From Erythrobacteraceae bacterium (GTDB lineage: Bacteria; Pseudomonadota; Alphaproteobacteria; Sphingomonadales; Sphingomonadaceae): a DNA stretch of 45,708 nucleotides. Below are positions 1-9,127 of this stretch, one piece after another. The notes below the pieces were generated by a model. It was not told the origin of the DNA and did no database searches. It saw nothing but the letters and a program-made list of their open reading frames with translations. The first letter of the stretch is position 1; every line of letters begins with the position of its first letter. The translations under genes and the position numbers were made by a program. The stretch spans positions 1 through 45,708 of the forward strand of contig JAIYEK010000294.1 in the NCBI GenBank assembly GCA_027487015.1, read 5' to 3'.

Positions 1-28
1 CCCGCCCTCGCAGCCCAAGCTGATGCCC

Positions 29-119
29 GGAGACGTGGGTGAGTGGCTGAAACCAGTTCCCTGCTAAGGAACCGTACTCTATCAGGGTACCGAGGGTTCG
101 AATCCCTCCGTCTCCGCCA
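29..119 (+). tRNA. tRNA-Ser (anticodon GCU), integration site; encoded CCA end
   Basis: Acceptor stem GGAGACG...CGTCTCC, anticodon stem-loop GTTCC-CTGCTAA-GGAAC with GCT at 63-65, long variable arm, GGTTCGAATCC T-arm, GCCA end. Confidence 0.95.
106..119 (+). repeat. attL core candidate: CTCCGTCTCCGCCA (tRNA 3' end)
   Basis: Exact 14-bp direct repeat of 39867-39880; integrase gene directly downstream. Confidence 0.8.
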
Positions 120-258
120 CCGGCCGATTTCAGGCCGTTTCTTCCCGCTTCAAAATCACACAAAAACAGCGCCTTAGGGCGCTCCCTGTGTTTCGGGCTA
201 TTGCATTCCGATGCGATCCGTTGCAATCTCGTGTGGGTAAGGATGTGGGGAAGGAAAG

Positions 259-1410
259 ATGGGCAATCTCACCGCCAACATGCTCCGGGGATCGCTTGAG
301 CCTGGACGCCATCACGATGGCGATGGGCTGTTCCTGAATGTCACCCCGACCGGTGCCCGTTCATGGATCTGCAGGGTCCAGAAAAATGGCCGTCGCAGAG
401 ATATCGGACTCGGCAGCGCGAAGAAAGTGAGTCTCGCACAGGCCCGGCAGCGGTCAGCCGAAGTCCGCGCGCAGGTTGAGGCAGGAATCGACCCCGTACT
501 TCAGCGCAAGAAGGCCGAGGGGATCCCGACCTTCCGGGAGGCGGCGGCCAAGGTCTTCAACGAGAACAACAAGAGCTGGAAAAACAAGAAGCACCGCAGC
601 CAGTGGCTGACCTCGCTTCAGACCTACGCTTTTCCGAAGATCGGCGACATCGCTGTCAGCGACATCGAGAGTTCGCACGTCCGCGATGTGCTGATCGCGA
701 TATGGCTCGAAAAGAACGAGACCGCGCGCCGGGTGCGTCAGCGGATAGGGATGGTGATCGATTGGGCGATCGCGAAGAACTATCGCGCGCACCCCTTGCC
801 GATGAATGCGATCAACAAGTCGCTTCCGAAAGTTCGCAATCGCCAGAATCACCTCGCGGCCTTGCACTATTCCAAGGTCGCAGCTTTCGTCGGGAAACTC
901 CGCGAACGTGAGAGCATCGGGCGCCTGGCTTTCGAGTTCCTGATCCTCACAGCGGCCCGCTCCGGCGAAGTGCGCGGAGCGCTCTGGTCAGAGATCGATC
1001 TTTCGGAGCGCACGTGGACGATCCCTGCCGAGCGCATGAAAGCCGACGTGGAACACATCGTGCCCTTGTCCGACGCCGCGCTGGATGTGTTGAAGCGAGC
1101 GCGCGTTCACAAGGAAGATAGCAATGACCTTGTGTTTCCAGGCACCCGCCATGGCAAACCAATGTCTGACATGACCCTGACGAAGATCTGCCGCGACGCC
1201 GAGATCGATGCTGTCCCGCATGGTTTCCGCAGCAGCTTTCGTGACTGGGTATCGGAAGAGACCGATTTTGACCGCGATGTTGCTGAAATGGCCTTGGCGC
1301 ACACGATAGCGAACCCGGTTGAAGCGGCTTATCGGCGCGGAAAACTCTTGCAAAAGCGCCGCAAGTTGATGAATCTTTGGGCGGATTATTGCGCTGCAAC
1401 GAGGACCTGA
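259..1410 (+). CDS. P4-type tyrosine integrase (DUF4102-like N-terminus)
   Basis: N-terminal DGDGLFLNVTPTGARSWICRVQKNGRRRDIGLG; catalytic-type motifs TAARSGEVRGALWSEID, HGFRSSFRDW, ALAHTIANPVEAAYRRG; next to tRNA 3' end. Confidence 0.95.
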   Translation: MGNLTANMLRGSLEPGRHHDGDGLFLNVTPTGARSWICRVQKNGRRRDIGLGSAKKVSLAQARQRSAEVRAQVEAGIDPVLQRKKAEGIPTFREAAAKVFNENNKSWKNKKHRSQWLTSLQTYAFPKIGDIAVSDIESSHVRDVLIAIWLEKNETARRVRQRIGMVIDWAIAKNYRAHPLPMNAINKSLPKVRNRQNHLAALHYSKVAAFVGKLRERESIGRLAFEFLILTAARSGEVRGALWSEIDLSERTWTIPAERMKADVEHIVPLSDAALDVLKRARVHKEDSNDLVFPGTRHGKPMSDMTLTKICRDAEIDAVPHGFRSSFRDWVSEETDFDRDVAEMALAHTIANPVEAAYRRGKLLQKRRKLMNLWADYCAATRT

Positions 1411-1439
1411 AGCCGGAGGGGCCCGTGGACCAGTCATCG

Positions 1440-2432
1440 ATGGGCACATTCGACTTGAGGACGGGCGAGGAACGGTTCCCCACGCTTTGGTCCGCCCTCC
1501 TTCAAGAGCACGGTGAAGATCCCCAAAAGACCCCCGAATCGGTCCTTGGCATCGCATTTCTTGACCGGCTCGACCCTGAGCAGGGCGAGTGGACGTGGCT
1601 CTATATGGGCAAATGGGCCAGTGTTGGTCTGTCGGTGGTAGGTGCTGCCCTCACGATTTTGACGACGATCGGAGACGGCAATCCCGTCCAGTGGCTGTGT
1701 CCGGCGGCCCTGAGTGGTGCGGCCGCATTGGAATGTGACCGGCGGCTGCGCAGACCGAGCCACCGGGAGCTTCAGGCACGCTTACGGACGTCCGAGCAGC
1801 ATAAGTGGTTTGTCCGCCTCGAGGCCTGCCGGGCAAAGTTCGAAGCGGGCAAATGCAGCGCCATGCGCCAACGTGGTGACGGCGCGTCCGTCATCGCTAG
1901 ACAAGAATTTGCAGGACTGAACGGCCTGCGATTGATCGTCCGCAGCGGCGCGATTGACGCCCGGGCGAAAGCACAGGAATTGTTCGTCGAGGTGCCCAAA
2001 GTGGTTCTGGACGAGCGAGTGAAATCTCGCGACACCGCCCCCGCACCGATGCCACAGCCTCAAGCTGACGAGCATGACTTGGGCCTCGGCATTGTCCCTG
2101 TTTCACCGGTCCGCGAAGCCGATCACCCCTTCACCGGCATCGCGGAAAGCGCATTCACCCAAGCCCTGAATACGTACCTCGAGGCCGCGCCAAAATCCCT
2201 GAGCGAGAAGGATCAGTTCCGCTTTGTGAACTTGGAAACCTGGAAAATCGTTCAGAGGGATCCTTGCCTCCAGACCGGTCAAATCGCCGCCAGGGTCAGG
2301 GAAGGCGCCGAGGAGCACAAGCGTCACATCGACTACACTGACGACGTGCTCGGCAAAATCGTCGGCAGGTCAGCCAGTGGCACCTATGGAGCGTTCAAGG
2401 CCTTCCTGATCAAGCAGGGCCTAGCCCGCTAG
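1440..2432 (+). CDS. Hypothetical protein with one or two predicted TM segments
   Basis: Long ORF (track start 1377, ATG at 1440 avoids integrase overlap); hydrophobic stretch WASVGLSVVGAALTILTTI. Confidence 0.6.
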   Translation: MGTFDLRTGEERFPTLWSALLQEHGEDPQKTPESVLGIAFLDRLDPEQGEWTWLYMGKWASVGLSVVGAALTILTTIGDGNPVQWLCPAALSGAAALECDRRLRRPSHRELQARLRTSEQHKWFVRLEACRAKFEAGKCSAMRQRGDGASVIARQEFAGLNGLRLIVRSGAIDARAKAQELFVEVPKVVLDERVKSRDTAPAPMPQPQADEHDLGLGIVPVSPVREADHPFTGIAESAFTQALNTYLEAAPKSLSEKDQFRFVNLETWKIVQRDPCLQTGQIAARVREGAEEHKRHIDYTDDVLGKIVGRSASGTYGAFKAFLIKQGLAR

Positions 2433-2433
2433 G

Positions 2434-2919
2434 TCACATGCTCCGCACGATCCTTGCATCATAGATCCACTTGCGCACCTTGCGGGCCTTGATCGCCGCG
2501 ATGTCGGGATGGCGCGGGTTGATAAGCACATTGCTTTCCTCCGGCACGATCACCGAGGGGACGCGGAGCAGCAGGCTGGTCGCAGCTCTGGCCCAGCGGG
2601 TGCCATAATCCGATGATGTGCGGCTCGCCGGCTCGGCATCCCACCCCACCGGCGCGGTCGTGTGATCGATCCCTTCCGCCGCGTTCCAGACATCATCCGG
2701 GATGACGATCTCGACGAGATAGCGATTGAGCGGCAGACCGCCCGAGTTGAGATGCACGATGGTCTCAAGCCCAGCGAGCGACCGGTTCGTCGAGGTGTAG
2801 ACCAGCGGCGTGCCCTTGTCGTTCCAGCGACCGCCAGTGATTTCCGCCCCCTTGCCTCTGAGATCGTCCGCTTCGTAGTCCTTGGTGTCAGTCGCAATCC
2901 GCCAGACCGATACACTCAC
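2434..2919 (-). CDS. RES-family toxin
   Basis: VWRIA...LRGKGAEITGGRWNDKGTPLVYTSTNRSLAGLETIVHL; GTG start overlaps upstream TGA at 2916-2919. Confidence 0.88.
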   Translation of the reverse strand: MSVSVWRIATDTKDYEADDLRGKGAEITGGRWNDKGTPLVYTSTNRSLAGLETIVHLNSGGLPLNRYLVEIVIPDDVWNAAEGIDHTTAPVGWDAEPASRTSSDYGTRWARAATSLLLRVPSVIVPEESNVLINPRHPDIAAIKARKVRKWIYDARIVRSM

Positions 2920-3437
2920 GCATAGGCTCCGCTCTGGATGCGGGAGAGCGCCTCGGCGACCATGGCCTGCCCCTCCATCGTGTCGAGCAGAGCCATCGGC
3001 GGGGTGCCGCCAAGCGCAGGCAGTGGCTCTTGCAGCCAGCGCGACAGCCATTCGGGCGCATCGAAGCCCTTGGGATCGCCAGACTCGGCAACAATCGCCT
3101 CGACCTGCCCGATCAGCCGCGCCACGCCGAGCAGGCGCTCGCTTTCATCGCTGGCGAGCTGCTCGCTCTGGGTGATCTTGCGGTTCACGGTGGCAGTCTT
3201 CAGCCCGAGCGCCTGATAGAATACCTTCTGCTCGACCCCGAGCGCCTGCACCAGCCGCTTGGCCTCGATGGCGGGGACGCCCTGCCGGATCATCGCAATC
3301 CGTGCCTGCGATGAGGCGGCGAAGAGCTCACGATAGCCGCCACCCGTCTTGGACGTTGCAAGGCTGCTGCCGCGCGAGGTTCCAGACTTGGTGCGCACGG
3401 ATCTGACTTTGTCGCTATAGGTCGCAGAGGTGGCCAC
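2916..3437 (-). CDS. DUF2384 Xre/MbcA/ParS-like antitoxin
   Basis: C-terminal APEWLSRWLQEPLPALGGTPPMALLDTMEGQAMVAEALSRIQSGAYA; GTG start after AAAGGAG; upstream of RES toxin. Confidence 0.88.
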   Translation of the reverse strand: MATSATYSDKVRSVRTKSGTSRGSSLATSKTGGGYRELFAASSQARIAMIRQGVPAIEAKRLVQALGVEQKVFYQALGLKTATVNRKITQSEQLASDESERLLGVARLIGQVEAIVAESGDPKGFDAPEWLSRWLQEPLPALGGTPPMALLDTMEGQAMVAEALSRIQSGAYA

Positions 3438-3446
3438 GATTGCTCC

Positions 3447-3477
3447 TTTGAGCATTCATATAGCGCATTTGAGCATT
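3447..3477 (-). promoter_or_regulatory. Candidate antitoxin operator: two direct AATGCTCAAA repeats spaced 21 bp
   Basis: TTTGAGCATT on + strand at 3447-3456 and 3468-3477, immediately upstream of the TA operon start. Confidence 0.5.
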
Positions 3478-3622
3478 ACATTCAATGCGGCGATATCACC
3501 TGATTGGTGTCACCTGAGCCCATCCCGAATTCCCAGAAATTCTGAGGAATCCCCAGAAACGGCTTCGTCCGCTCCCCGCCCTGTGAAAGCCTCTGCACGC
3601 ATTGCGACGTGGAGGAACGGCG

Positions 3623-3880
3623 ATGGAACGCGAGGAAACGAGCACTCTGATGACCACGGACGATCTCGTCCGGCACCTGCGCATGAGCAGGGTTACGATC
3701 TGGCGCAAACGGGCGGCGGGGGACTTCCCCAAGCCCTGCGCACTCGGCGGCGGGCAGCTGCGCTGGAAACGGCGCGACATCGACGAATGGATCAACGGGC
3801 TCCCGGTCAGTGATCCGGTTTGTCCGATCCCGCCCCCGCCGCCAGCACAGCGTCCGCGCGATTTCGGGAGGCTCCTGTGA
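3623..3880 (+). CDS. AlpA-like helix-turn-helix regulator
   Basis: LMTTDDLVRHLRMSRVTIWRKRAAGDFPKPCALGGGQLRWKRRDIDEWI. Confidence 0.85.
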   Translation: MEREETSTLMTTDDLVRHLRMSRVTIWRKRAAGDFPKPCALGGGQLRWKRRDIDEWINGLPVSDPVCPIPPPPPAQRPRDFGRLL

Positions 3881-4146
3881 TGACGGAGCCAGTTGCCCGG
3901 TTGCCGCTTTTCAGCGTCCCGACGCATTCGATCGTATTGATCGGGAATGTCGGTTCGCTCACAGTCATCTGTGATCGTCAGATAGCCTGCCCGGCTGACT
4001 GCCGTGGTGGAATCTTGCGGATCGGTGATGTCTCCGTCGCGCTCAGCTGCACCCATGCGCAAAACCTGGCGGAAAGGATCCGTGAGGCAATCGACGCGGC
4101 CATTCTGGGGACGCTCCCCCTGCCCGTAAAGCCGACCATCCAATGA
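3880..4146 (+). CDS. Small hypothetical protein
   Basis: ATG overlaps AlpA-like stop (TGATG); 88 aa ORF. Confidence 0.45.
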   Translation: MTEPVARLPLFSVPTHSIVLIGNVGSLTVICDRQIACPADCRGGILRIGDVSVALSCTHAQNLAERIREAIDAAILGTLPLPVKPTIQ

Positions 4147-4345
4147 GCGGGCCTCGCAGCACAGAGGCCCGGCCTCGCGGCAGTCTGTTGCGGCGTAACA
4201 GCCGCCTTGGCCCCCGCGGGAAATCCAGACGCTCCCAAGACCCCCAAAATCAAACTTCCCTTGGCTCGACTGAGCAAAGTGAATTGCACGCACCACGCTA
4301 CTGGCTAGCTGCCCTGAGGGTAGCCGAAAGTCCCGGAATTCTGCG

Positions 4346-4443
4346 GTTCTACGGCCTAGGTAGAACTCTAGGTTGCCCGCAAAAGCTCTGCGGTTTGCGG
4401 CGACGGCGTAGAGCTTTCGCCTACTCCCCTCGTAGAAGCGGGG
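4346..4443 (+). other. Candidate oriT / relaxosome region: three clustered inverted repeats
   Basis: GTTCTAC-ggcctag-GTAGAAC (4346-4366); GCAAAAGCTCTGCG/CGTAGAGCTTTCGC (4379-4392/4407-4420, 12 of 14 paired); CCCC/GGGG and CTAC/GTAG (4421-4443); lies directly upstream of mobilization genes. Confidence 0.55.
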
Positions 4444-4489
4444 ATTTCCGCCATCTCTCGCCTATTTCGATGATCTGGGAGCGCGTGCG

Positions 4490-5254
4490 GTGGCACAGGT
4501 AAATGTCGCCTACGAGGATCGGCTGCTCGCCCACCTCGACGCGGTCGCGGAAGGCCGCGGCCTGTCTCGTCCCGACTTGCTGCGCGCCATTGCGGAGGAG
4601 GCGGTGCGAGCCGGTGAACAAGGCAGAGCGATGTTCGAGCCGCCGAAACTGCCGATCGACCCCGGCACGGCCGTAACCCTCGCCTTGAAAGTCGAGCAGA
4701 TCAGTATCGACCTCGATCGCATCCTGCGCGCGGCGGAGCGACGTGAGAAGAGGATGGTGGAAGCCTTCAACGCGACCGACGAAGCGAACCGGGAGGCGAT
4801 GAACAGGCTCGGCGAAATGCTGGCAGCTAGGTTCGCGGAGGGAGCGACGCCCTTTTCAGAGTTGTTGGATGGGCATCTGGAAGAGGTCGAAGAACTGCAC
4901 AAACAGGTCATGTCGGCGGCGCTCGCGCCGGACTGGATCGCCGGGTTCAATGCACGGCTGGACGTCATCGAAGCTGCTGCGAAGACACCGCGCACCGTGA
5001 ACAGATATGAGATTGCACCAGACTGGCGCATGCCTGCCTGGCAACTCTGCATCGGCGCCGTCACTGGCCTGTTCGCGGCAGCCGTTGTCATCACAACGCT
5101 CGCGCGTCTCACCCCGGATGCCTGGATCGCTAATCCGATGGCGCGCGCGATGTACGGCAGCGCTGATCAGGCCATGTGCGAACTCTGGAAAGCCAAGCAT
5201 GGTGCCAAAGCCTGTCCGGTGCTCGTGCCCATGGTGGACAAGCCGAAGCCATGA
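4490..5254 (+). CDS. Ribbon-helix-helix-like / coiled-coil / TM mobilization accessory protein
   Basis: N-terminal VAYEDRLLAHLDAVAEGRGLSRPDLLRAIAEEAV; C-terminal TM LCIGAVTGLFAAAVVITTLA; overlaps relaxase start. Confidence 0.6.
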   Translation: MAQVNVAYEDRLLAHLDAVAEGRGLSRPDLLRAIAEEAVRAGEQGRAMFEPPKLPIDPGTAVTLALKVEQISIDLDRILRAAERREKRMVEAFNATDEANREAMNRLGEMLAARFAEGATPFSELLDGHLEEVEELHKQVMSAALAPDWIAGFNARLDVIEAAAKTPRTVNRYEIAPDWRMPAWQLCIGAVTGLFAAAVVITTLARLTPDAWIANPMARAMYGSADQAMCELWKAKHGAKACPVLVPMVDKPKP

Positions 5255-8200
5255 TGTCGCTCGGCCCCGTCGCATCAGCCGGTGCGGCCGAATATTATGC
5301 CTCGGACAACTACTATTCGCTGGAGAATGGCACCGATCAGAGCCTTTGGCAGGGCAGCGGCGCGCAGGCCCTGGGCCTTGAGGGCAAGGTTGAAACCGCC
5401 ACCTTCGAGCGCATTCTGGAAGGCAAATTGCCCGACGGCAGCGAAATCAATGCCAGTCGCGGCGAGCACCGCGCCGGCCTCGATCTGACCTTTAGCGCAC
5501 CAAAATCAGTCAGCCTGGTCGCACTCGTCGGCAAGGATCACCGGGTGGTGGAAGCGTTCCGGGCATCTGTAGCCCAGACGCTCATGTGGGCGGAAAAGAA
5601 CCTCGCGCAGGCCCGCGTCTGGCGGGACGGTCGGCAGGTGACCGAAAACACGGGCAACCTTGTCGTCGCGACCTTTACCCATGACGTCAGCCGCCAACTG
5701 GACCCGCAACTGCACGTCCACGCAGTGGTGGCTGGTGCAACGCTGGCCAGCGACGGCAAGTGGCATGCGCTCAAGAATGACGCGATCTATCAGCATCAGC
5801 GCACCCTCGGTGCCGTGCACAACGCCTATCTTCGCGAGGGCTTGGAGAAACTCGGCTACGAACTCGTGCCGGGCAACAATCCCGTGCTGGGAGAGTTCGA
5901 GATCGCAGGCATCTCGCGGGCCCAGATCGAGGCCTTCTCCGAGCGGCGCGCGCAGATCCTCGCCGCGCTGGATAAGGATGGCCGTTCCTCTCCGAAAGAA
6001 CGGGAGATCGCCGCCCTGGCGACGCGGCGGGACAAGGAACCCGCGATGGATCGTGAAGAGCGCGGAAAGGTGTGGGCGGAGAAGGCGGCGCAGGTGGGGC
6101 TCAATCTGCAGCCGATCATTGTGGCGGCGATGGAGCGGTCGGTGCGCGGAGAAACGTTGTGGTCGCGGATGGTTGAGGGGGTTCGCGGCATCCATGCAAA
6201 AGGGCTGGAGGTGGCCGCGGCAATGGGACTGACCCCGCGCTCCGGGGATGCGCTGGTGCCGGAGCGCAAGGGGGCGCTGGCTCCGCAGACCTTCGCGGCG
6301 GCCCACGCCGTGGCCTCTGCGATACGCGATCTCGGCGAGAACGAAGCCGGGTTCAACCGCCTTGATCTGGTGCGTGCCGCTCTCGAACGTCGCGGTCCGA
6401 TCAATGCCGATGTCGTGGAAGCCCGCATCGCGCACTTGCAGGATAAAGGCTTGCTGCTCGGCAATGAGCGGATGGTGACGCCCGCCAGCATGCTGGCGTT
6501 GGAGCAACGCGCCGCGCATGAGATCGCGGCTGGGCGTGGAGCGGTTGGAGCATTCGCCGACCGACCAACAGCAGCGTTGCGTGCGCAGCAAGCGGCGGCT
6601 GACCTCGGCATGCGCCCGCTCAACACCGGCCAGCTGCGCGCCGCTGTTGATGTTCTTGCGACCAATGACCGGGTCCATCTGGTGCAAGGCGGGGCTGGCA
6701 CAGGCAAATCGGCGGCGCTGGTGCCGGTCGCGGCGCTCCTGCGCGAAGAGGGCAAACAGGTGCATGCGCTGGCCATCGCCACTCGCACCGCACGCGATTT
6801 CGGCGAAAAGCTTGGCGTCGCAGGCAAATCGGTCGCCGCCTTTCTCGCGCGGCACCGCCCGGTGCTGGATGGCACCGCCAGTCCAGAGCAGGCCGCGAAC
6901 ACGGCAAGGGAGCTGCGCGGCGCGTGGATCATGGTCGACGAAACCTCTCTGGTCGGCACCGAGCAATTCGAAAAGCTGGTCCGCCTCGCCAATCTGGCCG
7001 GAGCCGAGCGGTTGGTGATGATCGGCGACACGAAGCAATTGCAAGCCATTGCGGCGGGCAAGCCCTTCGAACAGGCGCAGGAGCGCGGCACTCCCACCTC
7101 GCCGGTTACCGAAAACCTTCGCGCTGCCTCGCCTCAGATGAAAGCAGTTGCTGCGGCGCTCGAACGTGAAGATCTGCCAGGCGCCTTCGCCGCCCTCAAG
7201 GATCGCACGCTCGAACTGCCGCGCCTTGAAGGTATTGAAACTGCGGCGGCGATTTGGGTCAGCCGGTCACCGGAGGAGCGCGAGCAGACGCTGCTTCTCA
7301 CTTTGAGCCGCGCCATGCGCAGCGCGCTCAACACCGCGGTGCAGGAACAGCGCGCCGACAAGGGCGAGCTCGGCAAGCAGGCGCATGTGCAGACTGTCCT
7401 CGATAGGGTGACAATCACCAGGGAAGGCGCCCGACAGATGCGAGCCTACCGTGAGGGGCATATCGTCACCTTCAACAGCAACCTGCGCGCTCAGAACATC
7501 GCGCGAGGCGAGCGCGGCCGCGTGCTGGGCCATGATGGCGAGCGGGTCAGGCTCGAGATGCAGGACGGCCGGATGCAGACTTTCACCCCGGGTCGCCTCC
7601 CCCATAACCTGCAGCACGATGCCGTGTCGGTCTTCGCCGAGAAGCGCCTTGCCCTGCACGCGGGCGATCCGATCCGCTGGACTACCAATGATCATGCGCG
7701 CGGCCTCGCCAATAGTGATCTGGCCAAGGTCGAAAGCGTCGGCAAACACGGCATTACCGTCTCCACCAAGGATGGTGAGACAATCGACCTCAAGCATGGC
7801 GACCCGATGCTGGAGCGGCTCGACCTTGCCTATGCGGTCAACGCCCACATTGCCCAGGGCATGACCGCAAAGGACGGCATCATGGTGCTGAGCGAGAGCG
7901 AGCGGCGGCTGAACAGCACGCGCTCATTCCTCGTTGCAGCGACCCGGTTCACGGGCGACGCTATCCTCATCGTCGATGATGCGAACAAGATCGAGCGCGA
8001 TGTGGCGCGTAACCCCGGTGACAAGACCAGCGCTATCGAAGTTGCGCGCGGGCAAGCGATTGAGAACGAACCGGATAAGCGCGGCCCCATCATGACGGAC
8101 GAGCTACGGCGACTTGGTGCGGCGCTCGGGCCCGAGTTTGTCTTGGCGGTCCTCACGAACAAGGAGCGCGAACTCACGCTGGAAAAAGGTCTGGACCGCA

Positions 8201-8268
8201 GCGAACCCGGGCACGGATCGGGTGGGCGCGAGCTGGATCGCGAGCGCGACATGGAGCGAGGGCGGTGA
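5251..8268 (+). CDS. MobF-family conjugative relaxase with helicase domain (TrwC/TraA-like)
   Basis: AGAAEYYASDNYY, GLDLTFSAPKSVSL, DPQLHVHAVV (HxHxH-type metal site), Walker A QGGAGTGKSAAL, DETSLVG, GDTKQLQAI, AYAVNAHIAQGMT. Confidence 0.93.
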   Translation: MMSLGPVASAGAAEYYASDNYYSLENGTDQSLWQGSGAQALGLEGKVETATFERILEGKLPDGSEINASRGEHRAGLDLTFSAPKSVSLVALVGKDHRVVEAFRASVAQTLMWAEKNLAQARVWRDGRQVTENTGNLVVATFTHDVSRQLDPQLHVHAVVAGATLASDGKWHALKNDAIYQHQRTLGAVHNAYLREGLEKLGYELVPGNNPVLGEFEIAGISRAQIEAFSERRAQILAALDKDGRSSPKEREIAALATRRDKEPAMDREERGKVWAEKAAQVGLNLQPIIVAAMERSVRGETLWSRMVEGVRGIHAKGLEVAAAMGLTPRSGDALVPERKGALAPQTFAAAHAVASAIRDLGENEAGFNRLDLVRAALERRGPINADVVEARIAHLQDKGLLLGNERMVTPASMLALEQRAAHEIAAGRGAVGAFADRPTAALRAQQAAADLGMRPLNTGQLRAAVDVLATNDRVHLVQGGAGTGKSAALVPVAALLREEGKQVHALAIATRTARDFGEKLGVAGKSVAAFLARHRPVLDGTASPEQAANTARELRGAWIMVDETSLVGTEQFEKLVRLANLAGAERLVMIGDTKQLQAIAAGKPFEQAQERGTPTSPVTENLRAASPQMKAVAAALEREDLPGAFAALKDRTLELPRLEGIETAAAIWVSRSPEEREQTLLLTLSRAMRSALNTAVQEQRADKGELGKQAHVQTVLDRVTITREGARQMRAYREGHIVTFNSNLRAQNIARGERGRVLGHDGERVRLEMQDGRMQTFTPGRLPHNLQHDAVSVFAEKRLALHAGDPIRWTTNDHARGLANSDLAKVESVGKHGITVSTKDGETIDLKHGDPMLERLDLAYAVNAHIAQGMTAKDGIMVLSESERRLNSTRSFLVAATRFTGDAILIVDDANKIERDVARNPGDKTSAIEVARGQAIENEPDKRGPIMTDELRRLGAALGPEFVLAVLTNKERELTLEKGLDRSEPGHGSGGRELDRERDMERGR

Positions 8269-8343
8269 GCATGTCGATCCCACGACGCCACTGCCTCAAG
8301 CATCGCGAGCGCGGACCAATCCCGTCCTTCTTGCTTCCAGACA

Positions 8344-8368
8344 TTGGCTTAGCTATATACTTAGCCAA
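8344..8368 (+). promoter_or_regulatory. Inverted repeat TTGGCTTAG-CTATATA-CTTAGCCAA upstream of Phd-like antitoxin
   Basis: 8 of 9 bp arms around an A/T-rich centre, immediately 5' of the antitoxin start. Confidence 0.5.
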
Positions 8369-8379
8369 GGAGTAACCTC

Positions 8380-8613
8380 ATGGCCCAGTTCTCGGTTCAC
8401 GACGCCAAGACCAACCTCTCTCGCCTCATCGCAGAAGCCTTGGCAGGCGGTGAGGTCGTGATCGCGCGCGGCAATGTGCCGGCCGTGCGTCTGGTGCCGG
8501 TGCACCCGCGCGGTCAACGCCGCTTCGGCGCGCTCAAGGGCAAGATCACGGTCGACACCCGGTTCGATGAGCCACTGCCCGATGATGAGCTCGAAGGGTG
8601 GGGTCTCGCTTGA
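8380..8613 (+). CDS. Phd/YefM-type antitoxin
   Basis: FSVHDAKTNLSRLIAEALAGGEVVIARGNVPAVRLVPV; paired with PIN toxin. Confidence 0.88.
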   Translation: MAQFSVHDAKTNLSRLIAEALAGGEVVIARGNVPAVRLVPVHPRGQRRFGALKGKITVDTRFDEPLPDDELEGWGLA

Positions 8614-8996
8614 GGCTTCTGCTCGATACCCACGCGCTGATCTGGTGGTTGGCGGGTGACGATGCTCTCAGCCCCCGCGCCCGCGATGCCATTGCCGATG
8701 AGGCCAACGAGATAATCGTCAGCGCCGCCTCGGCGATGGAGATCACCACCAAATTCCGGATCGGTAAGCTGCCCGGCGCAGCTTTGCTGGCACAGGACTT
8801 CGAGGCGATCATCGCCGAACAGGGCTTCGGCGAACTGCCGATCAGCGTCCACCATGCGAGGCTCGCGGGTGAAATGAACATCGCCCACAAGGATCCGTTC
8901 GATCGTCTGCTGATCGCACAGGCGCAGGCCGAAGACATGGTTCTGGTTTCAAACGAGGCGCTGTTTGACGGGTTCGCGATCAAGCGGCTGTGGTGA
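8610..8996 (+). CDS. PIN-domain toxin (VapC-like)
   Basis: LRLLLDTHALIWWLAGD...AASAMEITTKFRIGKL...DPFDRLLIAQA; TTG start overlapping antitoxin stop. Confidence 0.9.
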   Translation: MRLLLDTHALIWWLAGDDALSPRARDAIADEANEIIVSAASAMEITTKFRIGKLPGAALLAQDFEAIIAEQGFGELPISVHHARLAGEMNIAHKDPFDRLLIAQAQAEDMVLVSNEALFDGFAIKRLW

Positions 8997-9127
8997 CCTC
9001 CACATCAGGATCTGGGCCAGATCGGCTTGGCTAGGGGCGGGGCGGTGAGCGCCACGCTCAGGCCGTCAGCAGCTTGGTTCACGTCAGCTGCGGCACTATA
9101 TTGGGCGAGAAGTAGCGGAGCATTGCG

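Noticed and set aside
5506-7044. 512 aa and overlapping 413 aa minus-strand ORFs opposite the relaxase
   Set aside because: Antisense to a clear MobF relaxase; composition typical of spurious GC-rich frames.
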